Assembly (NCBI GenBank): GCA_964491515.1
Contig: CAZBGQ010000002.1
Span: forward strand, 1-64,000
DNA: 64,000 nucleotides
Direction of reading: 5' to 3'
Origin: CAZBGQ01 sp964491515
GTDB taxonomy: Bacteria > Patescibacteriota > Gracilibacteria > UBA1369 > UBA12473
In this document: piece by piece, positions 57,454-64,000 of the stretch
Layout: every line of letters begins with the position of its first letter
Numbering within the stretch: position 1 is the stretch's first letter
The notes under the pieces: generated by a model
The model's database searches: none
What the model saw: only the letters and a program-made list of their open reading frames with translations
Told to the model about the DNA's origin: nothing
Program-made: the position numbers and the translations under genes

Positions 57454-57459
57454 CCCCAC

Positions 57460-58260
57460 ATGACACTTTTTCAACTTCAGCTCATACTTTCTTTCCTTAC
57501 TGGAGGAATTCTTGTAACCGCACTCACACTCATCGCAGAACGTGCTTCCGAACGAACTGCCGGCCTCATCATCACACTCCCCTCTACGGTAGCCATGAGC
57601 TTTTTATTCATTGGCTGGACCATCGGACCGGATCAAATCCCAAACATTGTCCCCCCGATACCAATTGGCATTGGAGCAGTTTTAATATTTGCCGCCAGCT
57701 GGCTTTATCTATCAAAAATTAAAATCCCGAAAATCCCTTCCATGATCCTCTGTTTTTGCGGCTCACTAGGAATATGGTTCGCACTCATGCTTCCAATCGC
57801 ATTTTATGGAATCACACTCACCAACTCCCTAATTGGATTCGCAATTCTCACCCCACTCGCCTACCTTCTGATCACACGCCAACCCCAAAAAGAAAGCACT
57901 CTTAAAAAGATCCTTTACTCCCCCCTTCAACTATTCTTCCGTGCCATCTTCATCGGAGGCATCATTACACTAGCCGTCTACTTAGCCAAAATACTAGGCC
58001 CAACATGGGGCGGTGTATTTAGCGCCTTCCCCGCCGTATTCACCTCAACACTCTTAATTCTTCATTGGCACTACGATTCAGCCTTTCTCTTTAAAACATT
58101 CAGGAATGCCCCTCTAGGAAACATCGGATTCCTCGCTTTCGGACTCTTATCCATGTGGAGCTTTCCCACATTTGGAGTACTTGGAGGAACCCTCGTCGCC
58201 TATTCTGGAAGCGCTCTAATATTTCTCGTCACCCTGAAATTCCTACCCAAAAAGAACTAA
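57460..58260 (+). CDS. Multi-pass membrane protein with internal duplication
   Basis: 266 residues with about eight membrane helices. Two halves share a pattern: ASERTAGLIITLPSTVAMSF near residue 30 and LGPTWGGVFSAFPAVFTSTL near residue 185, each followed by a Trp-containing helix end. This resembles DUF3147-like membrane proteins, but I am not certain. No charged transport motif is seen. The stop overlaps the convergent lipoprotein by 4 nt. Confidence 0.72.
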   Translation: MTLFQLQLILSFLTGGILVTALTLIAERASERTAGLIITLPSTVAMSFLFIGWTIGPDQIPNIVPPIPIGIGAVLIFAASWLYLSKIKIPKIPSMILCFCGSLGIWFALMLPIAFYGITLTNSLIGFAILTPLAYLLITRQPQKESTLKKILYSPLQLFFRAIFIGGIITLAVYLAKILGPTWGGVFSAFPAVFTSTLLILHWHYDSAFLFKTFRNAPLGNIGFLAFGLLSMWSFPTFGVLGGTLVAYSGSALIFLVTLKFLPKKN

Positions 58261-58742
58261 TCCTGAAGTGTCACATTAATATATCGATGAGCACCTCGAT
58301 CTTCCACAGACACATTGGCAATCGATTGGCCCTTAGAATACAAAACTGATTCCACCTGCAGTCCAAAACTCATCCAATCTCTTTTCTTAGAATAACCATC
58401 CGCTAAAAACTGTTCATCCATATAAGATTTCAAAGCGAAATCTGCCATTTGACTATAAAAAGAAAATCCATAAGTTGATAATTTCTCATTGTTCAAAACA
58501 GTAAAAACCAACGCATCCTGCGGTAAATCTAAATCCGATTTAGCTTCCACTTCAGCATTCTGCGCTCCCGCCATTTCCACTGCTTCCAAATAACCAGAAT
58601 CCTCCTTATCCATCCACTCATACCCTGCCGTATCTACTGACTCAGCTGAATCAACAGAATCAGACACATCCCCTCCTCCACATCCCGACAAAACCAACAC
58701 AAACAATCCAATCAACAGTCCTAATAAAGTGATTTTCTTCAT
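58257..58742 (-). CDS. Lipoprotein, unknown function
   Basis: 161 residues. Lipobox LSGC with Cys near residue 21, then GGGDVSDSVDSAESVD, a flexible acidic spacer. The rest (about 60-161) looks like a small alpha/beta domain (LVFTVLNNEKLSTYGFSFYS). A minus-strand TGTATACT box lies about 35 nt upstream. Not recognised beyond the lipid anchor. Confidence 0.78.
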   Translation of the reverse strand: MKKITLLGLLIGLFVLVLSGCGGGDVSDSVDSAESVDTAGYEWMDKEDSGYLEAVEMAGAQNAEVEAKSDLDLPQDALVFTVLNNEKLSTYGFSFYSQMADFALKSYMDEQFLADGYSKKRDWMSFGLQVESVLYSKGQSIANVSVEDRGAHRYINVTLQD

Positions 58743-58805
58743 AATAAATAAGTTATAAATAATAACTCATAGAGTATACAAACCTAAGGGCCAAATTCAA
58801 ACATC

Positions 58806-58899
58806 TCCCGCAAACGGGGCAGACGTGAAAGAAAACGAGAGAGGTTCTGTGAGGATCATGCATCCAAACAGGTTCGCTCCAGAGAGTAAGGGGGAACCT
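58806..58899 (+). other. Stretch with several short hairpins, two mutually exclusive
   Basis: The 236-nt gap 58743-58978 holds CCCG-CAAA-CGGG (58807-58817), GGAT-CATGC-ATCC (58853-58865) and two copies of AGGTTC (58842-58847, 58870-58875), both complementary to GAACCT (58894-58899). No ORF is seen. A switch-like RNA or divergent leader is possible; the promoter found nearby (58917) lies downstream of it. Confidence 0.3.
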
Positions 58900-58916
58900 T
58901 TAAATCGCCATACGCT

Positions 58917-58945
58917 TTGACAGAAAACCCCCAATCATGCAGAAT
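58917..58945 (+). promoter_or_regulatory. Sigma70-type promoter
   Basis: TTGACA (58917-58922), 17-nt spacer, CAGAAT (58940-58945), upstream of the membrane protein at 58979. The -10 is a moderate match. Confidence 0.55.
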
Positions 58946-58978
58946 AAAATAAATTCTTATTTGTAACCTCTCACTATC

Positions 58979-59341
58979 ATGTCAAAAGGAATGAAAGTAA
59001 CCATCGTCGGCGCAGTCGCCGCGGTACTCGGACTTTTTCTTCCATGGGCAGAGATCCTCGGACTCTCTTTCAACCTATGGGGAAGCGGTGCTGGTAAAGC
59101 AGTTCTAGTTTTAGCCCTCATCGGAATCTATCTCGCTTTCCAAGGCGAAAAAGGAAAATCCAAAGGGATGAAAATTGGAGCACTTGTATTAGCCGTTCTT
59201 GTTCTCCTCCTTACTGGAGGAAACGCTCCATCTAACGATGGATTCGAAAACATGTACGGTGTATACGTATCTCTCGTTGGCGCACTTGTAATGGTTACTG
59301 GAACCATCATGATCCTCAAAGGATGCTGCAAGAAAAAATAG
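58979..59341 (+). CDS. Small membrane protein, unknown
   Basis: 120 residues with about four membrane helices (about 8-25, 38-52, 65-80 and 92-112). The loop after helix 2 is basic (EKGKSKG). The C-terminus is Cys/Lys-rich (KGCCKKK). A strong terminator follows, so it is a single-gene unit. Not recognised. Confidence 0.78.
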   Translation: MSKGMKVTIVGAVAAVLGLFLPWAEILGLSFNLWGSGAGKAVLVLALIGIYLAFQGEKGKSKGMKIGALVLAVLVLLLTGGNAPSNDGFENMYGVYVSLVGALVMVTGTIMILKGCCKKK

Positions 59342-59364
59342 TGTGATTCATGTTAACAATAAGA

Positions 59365-59399
59365 AGAGGCCTCCACACTAAGTTGGAAGCCTCTTTTTT
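59365..59399 (+). terminator. Rho-independent terminator
   Basis: AGAGGC(CT)CC pairs with GG(AA)GCCTCT across a 10-nt loop and is followed by a T run to 59399. Confidence 0.88.
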
Positions 59400-59414
59400 C
59401 TAAAACAAAATCTC

Positions 59415-60398
59415 TTATCGACGAGCACGTTTAACGCCCATACGAATCAACCAACCAACCACAATAACCGGAACACCAAACACCAACAACCAAATCAAAA
59501 CATTCACAAAACCCTGTGCTGCAACCACCAATTGATTGAGTGCTTGCTTAACAACCACAAATGGCTGCCAATCCCGCGTTGGCGCAATCACCGAGGTTTC
59601 CTCAGACACGTCCACTGAAATAGTAGAAAAGACTGTCTTATTCTCCAGATACTGCAAACGCCCCTCTGAACTTTCAATATCACGACGTACTCTCGACAAA
59701 TAATCATTCACCTGCAAAATTTCTTCAACCGTCGTTGCCTTTTTAAGGATTTCTAAATACTGAGCCTCTTCCGCATGAAGTGTTCCCAATCTAGCCTGAA
59801 CATCAATAAATTCTTCTGTCACATCTTGCCCTGAAACCGATTCACTACGAACCACTGTTGCAAGTTTTTTTATTTCAACCATTGCCGTTTCAAAATACTC
59901 AGAGCCCACACGCAATGTGATCGAACCAGCTAACGTATCATTATAGTTCAACCACGTATTCGACGACTGAACAAATCCCTCATAACTGCCTGCCAAAACA
60001 CTAATCGATGCCAAAGTTTCCTCTGTGTTCTTCACATCCATAGAAACCGACCCTGTTTTAATAATCCTCGGGCCTACATCATCATATTTGGATAAATCTC
60101 CTGTACCTGAATTAGAAGGCGGCAACAGCACTGCACTCGTAGGAGCAAAGGAAGGAGACGAATCAGCCATATCCATGGCAATCATTTCAGCTTCCTCCAT
60201 CGCAAACCCTCCCCCATAACCACGTTTCCCATAATCCTGCAGCACACTTTCATCATAATCAGACGTTAAATTATACATCCAATACGGCATAGAAAATCCT
60301 GTACCAGCCCAATAAACAGCGACTGCTAGCATAACAACCAAGACACGCCGAACCCAGGCAATTGCCCAAAGGCGCTTACAAGACAAAGTAGTTTTCAT
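59415..60398 (-). CDS. DUF4349-type membrane protein with coiled coil
   Basis: 327 residues from the ATG at 60398; the earlier ATG at 60422 overlaps a TAGAAT box and is less likely. One N-terminal membrane helix (about 15-35), a flexible stretch, then the DUF4349 domain (about 100-270): RIIKTGSVSMDVKNTEETLA, YEGFVQSSNTWL and ITLRVGSEYFETAMVEIKKL. A coiled coil (EAQYLEILKKATTVEEILQV) follows, and a C-terminal membrane helix (about 290-315) ends in RMGVKRARR. Function unknown. It lies 36 nt downstream of the giant surface-protein gene on the same strand. Confidence 0.88.
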   Translation of the reverse strand: MKTTLSCKRLWAIAWVRRVLVVMLAVAVYWAGTGFSMPYWMYNLTSDYDESVLQDYGKRGYGGGFAMEEAEMIAMDMADSSPSFAPTSAVLLPPSNSGTGDLSKYDDVGPRIIKTGSVSMDVKNTEETLASISVLAGSYEGFVQSSNTWLNYNDTLAGSITLRVGSEYFETAMVEIKKLATVVRSESVSGQDVTEEFIDVQARLGTLHAEEAQYLEILKKATTVEEILQVNDYLSRVRRDIESSEGRLQYLENKTVFSTISVDVSEETSVIAPTRDWQPFVVVKQALNQLVVAAQGFVNVLIWLLVFGVPVIVVGWLIRMGVKRARR

Positions 60399-60434
60399 AA
60401 AAAGAAGGTTAAGTAGAACCATTCTACCAAAACC

Positions 60435-63400
60435 CTAGACTGACGTCACTTGATTCACTGGAGCCTCAACATGATGACGACGACGAATAACAGCCGTAAA
60501 CACTCCCACCGAAACCAATCCCAACAAACTAAAAATCACCAATTTCCACGGAGCTCCAGCCTCTCCCTCCTCCGCTGATTGATGCAACAACCCTGTCAAA
60601 ACTTCAAAATCAATGTGAATCGCAGAAGAGTAAAGATTCTTACTTAAATCCTTACCATACACACTCAATTCATGATCTCCTGATTCAAGTTCTTGAGGTG
60701 CCAATGTTACAAATTCACCCTCATCAGTGTCCACCAAAAGCGAAGAGCTATAGAGTTGACTAGCCCAGTTCGTATGAACTTCAAGATTCTTTTGCTTCAC
60801 ACGACCATACAAATAAGGTCGGCTATTTCCAATAGTAAATACCTGCAATGAATCCACATCAATCGGCGTGTTATCCAACTGCTCGGGAAGAACCAAATCC
60901 GCATCCAATGCTGAATCCACCTCAAACGAGTAAGGAACTGTCTCATCATCAACCTCTCCATCATCGTCCAATGAACGCACGATAACTTTGTAATCTCCAT
61001 CTGCAAGTTTAGGTCGCGCCAAGAACTTACCACTATCATCTGTTTCTACTTCCATAGTAATTGCGCCATTATCTTGAACTCCGAACAAACTCGCCACAAG
61101 CCGTTCACGGAATGTAATAGGCGCTGCATTATCAGGAATAATCAATAACCTAATAGTACGATTTGGCTTAGAGGTACCTGTAAGCAATGGCGTGTCGCTG
61201 GCAAATACACTTTGATTTTGTCCGATATTGGACATACGTGGTTTCTGGATTTGCGCTGTAGATGTAACTTCGCGAGGATTTGTCTTATAAACATAAGCCT
61301 CATCATAATCAGAAATACCATCACCGTCTGAATCAGCGCCATTAGGATCCGTTCGATACTTCAATTCATCCGCATCCGTAAGCCCATCTCCATCCGTATC
61401 AATCATCGCAAATGATAATTTAATTTTCTTATCAAAGCCTTCAATGGACTGCTTTTTCTCATATTTTTTAGGATCAATATTGTTTTTCTTTGCCCATTGA
61501 TCCGGAACGTCATCTACCATTGTAGGTTGATCTTTATCATTTTTAGGATCTGTCCCTGACGCCAACTCAATCGAGTCATCAACTCCATCTCCATCCGTAT
61601 CAGATTTCTTAGCATCCAATCCCAATTCTAACTTTTCAGTATCAGACATCCCATCTCCACTTGAATCCCAACTCGTAGGATCTAAACCTTGGGCAAGTTC
61701 ATCCACATCTGATTCTCCATCTCCATCCGTATCATCAGTCGTTGGATCTAGACCAAGTAAATAAATCGTACTCAAATCCAAACCTTGTTTCGAACTTCTC
61801 GAACTACCATCAACCGTAGATGAGTCTTGGAAATACTTCTTCTCCCAAAAGTCAGGGAGAATATCATCATCTTCATTGGCTGTTTCCTGTTCATAAACGT
61901 TTGAAACATTTTCATTTGTAACTAAATCCAAACGAGTTTCCGGCACAATCACCACTGTTTGCTCAATCATCACCTCACTCTCCACTACCTCCACAGGTGC
62001 TGCCTCATAAACCTTCAAAACATCCGCCAACTCAACCAAGTCAACCTTTTCACCAATAACCGTCTCAGCTGAAGTCAACGCTTCAATTTTTTCTTCAAAC
62101 AATTCTTTCTCCTCTTTCACTACAATCAAATCTGTATCCTTTGTCTTTTCTACAACCCCCACTTCTTCAACCTCATCCGTTCCTTCTTCATTTAATTCCT
62201 CCAATGCCTTTTCTTTCAAAAGTTCTTTTTCTAATTCCAACTTAGCCTTCGCCTCAGCTTGAGCATTCTCAAACACTTCTTTCGTTTCTTCCTTAAGCTC
62301 CTCCAATTTTTCTTGAACCTCCACATCTAATTCTTCCGTTTCAACTTCCACTCCAGATTCAGATTCTACATCCGCTTCAACATCACTATCAGACGCAACC
62401 GGGTAAAGTTCTTCAACCTCATCAACAATAGCTTCAAGCACTTCTTCCTCTACTTCTAATTCTGGGATCAGAATAACTTCTGGAGCTTCAACTACAGGCG
62501 TTGGAGTTGACTCAATAACAGGAGTAACATCCCCCGGTTGTGACACATCAGATTCTCCACCTAAAGACCCTGTTGAATCCTCAGAAGATTCGCTTTCTCC
62601 ACCTAATGACTCAGAAGAATCAGTAGTACCATCAACAGTCGATTCAGTAATACTCTCAGACGTTTCAGAGCTACTAGAACTTGAGCTAGAGCCACCAGAC
62701 CCTCCAGATCCTCCACCACCGCCACCTCCGCCGGTAACAACCGGATCCGCAACAGACGCCGTCTGTGTGTAACTCAAAGCATAAGCCGTAGCGCCAGACA
62801 CATTACCAGCCGCATCAGTCTGAGTGAATGAATACGAATTCGTTCCTATAGCCAAAGTAGCATCATACGACCATGTCGTTGATGCATCCGCAGCTATAAG
62901 TGCTGACCCACCTAAACTAACCGAAGCATTCGTTTCTTTTGTTCCTAAAATAGTCACATAATAGGTGTCCGAAACTGAATCATAAGCCGCGCTATTAGCC
63001 GGAGAAGTCACTGTTGGCGCCGATGGCGCCGTAGAATCCAATGTCAGGCTAAAAGCCGTAGCACTCGATTCATTACCCACATAATCAGTTGAAACCACGG
63101 AAAATGAATTCAACCCTTCCGATAACGTCATGGGATAAGACCATGTCGTTCCAGAATCCAATGTATATACCAATACTCCCCCAATCGAAACACTTGTATA
63201 AGCTTCTTTAGTTCCAGTAAAAGTATAAGAAGCAGTGGTTTGTGTCGCACTACTTGAAGTCACCGTAACCACAGCTGGATCAGCAACATCAGCCGAAATC
63301 AGAGTAGTAGCGCTAAGCCCTTTAGCATTCCCTGCTGCAGTTGTTAACTGAAAATATAAAACATCATTTTCATAAGCCGAATAATCACCGTACAAATGTG

Positions 63401-64000
63401 CTTGCAGCTCATCATCAGAAAGCACCAAGGTCTCAGTTCCCAAATAAGCGGTTACATATGTTGTCGTATCCAACGCATAAAAATCAACCGTATCACCCAC
63501 CGCAAAATCCTCATTCGTATCAGTCATATACATACCTAAATGACTCGTATGAGGCTGATCATCAATGCGAGACTCAACCTCTGCATCTCCATGAGCATTC
63601 CCAGCACTTCCAGTTTGATTATTATTAGCACCATCATTATTAAGCACAATAGTCGGACCACTATCCGCCACACCTAAATAAAAGACATTTCCACGCAAAT
63701 AGTTTCCTGTCGTGGTTGCCCCAGCTACCGTAATTCCATTATCGCCACCACCCCCATTAAATCCAATTTTATTAGCCTTAATTAAACTCGAATCAATAAC
63801 TTCATCACCATATCCAATAATCACACCTTTAGGACCTCCAGTAAGAAGAACACCTGCCGATGAATTACCTAGACCCGATGCCAACAATTTATTAGTTCCA
63901 ACATAATTACCAGTCACCACCACATCGTCTATACCAATATTAATTCCAGAATAATTACCTCCCACCACATTCGCCTCATCATCACTATCTCCTCCAACCG
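60435..64000 (-). CDS. Giant surface protein, C-terminal 1187 residues (5' end outside window)
   Basis: The frame is open to the window edge; the apparent start near 63968 is only an internal GTG. Order of parts: parallel beta-helix-like repeats (GNYSGINIGIDDVVVTGNYV), Ig-like repeats (TLDSTAPSAPTVTSPANSAA), a Gly/Ser-rich linker, a long Glu/Val-rich probable coiled coil, then thrombospondin-3-like calcium-binding repeats (DTDGDGESDVDEL, DTDGDGVDDSIEL, DTDGDGLTDADEL, DSDGDGISDYDEA), more beta domains, and a C-terminal membrane helix followed by RRRHH. No LPxTG is seen. A calcium-stiffened adhesin or surface fibre is the natural inference. Confidence 0.9.
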   Translation of the reverse strand, partial: VGGDSDDEANVVGGNYSGINIGIDDVVVTGNYVGTNKLLASGLGNSSAGVLLTGGPKGVIIGYGDEVIDSSLIKANKIGFNGGGGDNGITVAGATTTGNYLRGNVFYLGVADSGPTIVLNNDGANNNQTGSAGNAHGDAEVESRIDDQPHTSHLGMYMTDTNEDFAVGDTVDFYALDTTTYVTAYLGTETLVLSDDELQAHLYGDYSAYENDVLYFQLTTAAGNAKGLSATTLISADVADPAVVTVTSSSATQTTASYTFTGTKEAYTSVSIGGVLVYTLDSGTTWSYPMTLSEGLNSFSVVSTDYVGNESSATAFSLTLDSTAPSAPTVTSPANSAAYDSVSDTYYVTILGTKETNASVSLGGSALIAADASTTWSYDATLAIGTNSYSFTQTDAAGNVSGATAYALSYTQTASVADPVVTGGGGGGGGSGGSGGSSSSSSSSETSESITESTVDGTTDSSESLGGESESSEDSTGSLGGESDVSQPGDVTPVIESTPTPVVEAPEVILIPELEVEEEVLEAIVDEVEELYPVASDSDVEADVESESGVEVETEELDVEVQEKLEELKEETKEVFENAQAEAKAKLELEKELLKEKALEELNEEGTDEVEEVGVVEKTKDTDLIVVKEEKELFEEKIEALTSAETVIGEKVDLVELADVLKVYEAAPVEVVESEVMIEQTVVIVPETRLDLVTNENVSNVYEQETANEDDDILPDFWEKKYFQDSSTVDGSSRSSKQGLDLSTIYLLGLDPTTDDTDGDGESDVDELAQGLDPTSWDSSGDGMSDTEKLELGLDAKKSDTDGDGVDDSIELASGTDPKNDKDQPTMVDDVPDQWAKKNNIDPKKYEKKQSIEGFDKKIKLSFAMIDTDGDGLTDADELKYRTDPNGADSDGDGISDYDEAYVYKTNPREVTSTAQIQKPRMSNIGQNQSVFASDTPLLTGTSKPNRTIRLLIIPDNAAPITFRERLVASLFGVQDNGAITMEVETDDSGKFLARPKLADGDYKVIVRSLDDDGEVDDETVPYSFEVDSALDADLVLPEQLDNTPIDVDSLQVFTIGNSRPYLYGRVKQKNLEVHTNWASQLYSSSLLVDTDEGEFVTLAPQELESGDHELSVYGKDLSKNLYSSAIHIDFEVLTGLLHQSAEEGEAGAPWKLVIFSLLGLVSVGVFTAVIRRRHHVEAPVNQVTSV

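Overview
The window reads as a bacterial chromosome segment from a small-genome, Patescibacteria/CPR-like organism. I favour the Peregrinibacteria/Gracilibacteria side, at moderate confidence and by inference only. Pointers are short housekeeping proteins (TilS 305 aa, MetRS about 505 aa, SufD 265 aa), many short proteins of unknown family, several small VirB2/pilin-like membrane proteins in a row, a type IV pilus operon, and almost no Shine-Dalgarno sequences. TGA is a normal stop here (rnpA and khpB end in TGA within ATGA overlaps), so the UGA=Gly code does not apply. No transposase, prophage, CRISPR array or rRNA was seen.

Layout. 1-3.6 kb: end of an unknown gene, tRNA-Ala(GGC), then five consecutive secreted two-helix VirB2/pilin-like genes. 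3.6-11.1 kb (minus): pilN-pilO-pilC, four prepilin-type genes with a four-helix-bundle gene inside the set, an unknown gene and metG. 11.1-16.2 kb (plus): RNHCP protein, tilS, ftsH, hsp20, galU and an unknown gene. 16.2-17.9 kb (minus): two-subunit L-serine dehydratase. 18-25.7 kb: unknown gene, TPR protein, RNase P RNA, a polyprenyl sugar-phosphate transferase, a secreted protein with a sorting-signal-like tail, secA. 25.7-28.6 kb (minus): ftsK and a small acidic protein. 28.7-35.7 kb (plus): gltX, zinc-ribbon protein, lipoprotein, PHP protein, ackA, a tandem Ddl-Ddl fusion and a candidate structured small RNA. 35.7-40.8 kb (minus): alr, a kinase-like protein, a Cys-rich protein with duplicated ends, two paralogous unknowns. 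40.9-48.1 kb: TrmB regulator, unknown, a PP2C-like membrane protein (minus), then rpmH-rnpA-yidC-khpB, an SLH-RlpA protein and an FtsL/B-like protein. 48.1-57.3 kb: marC, nth, second TrmB regulator, ZIP transporter, sufU, alkD-like gene, and the rrf2-sufC-sufB-sufD-sufS operon. 57.4-64 kb: membrane proteins, a lipoprotein, a DUF4349 protein, and the C-terminal 1187 residues of a very large surface protein.

Functional themes: envelope and surface (pili, VirB2-like proteins, SLH and beta-helix proteins, D-Ala and D-Ala-D-Ala supply, SecA/YidC), Fe-S assembly (SUF), and core translation/RNA functions (RNase P RNA and protein, MetRS, GluRS, TilS, L34).

Most unusual signals: (1) six tracts of degenerate CTANNNN heptamers with exact 7-nt period, always in the same chromosomal orientation, three of them ending exactly at an ATG, two in phase with a TAG stop and one translated as the linker of the Ddl-Ddl fusion; (2) a promoter-hairpin-terminator unit of about 108 nt between ddl and alr; (3) several start codons exactly 6 nt after a -10 box, implying leaderless mRNAs; (4) the five-gene VirB2-like array. 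The plus strand looks C- and A-rich throughout, for genes of both orientations, so the window probably lies within one replichore with the minus strand leading.
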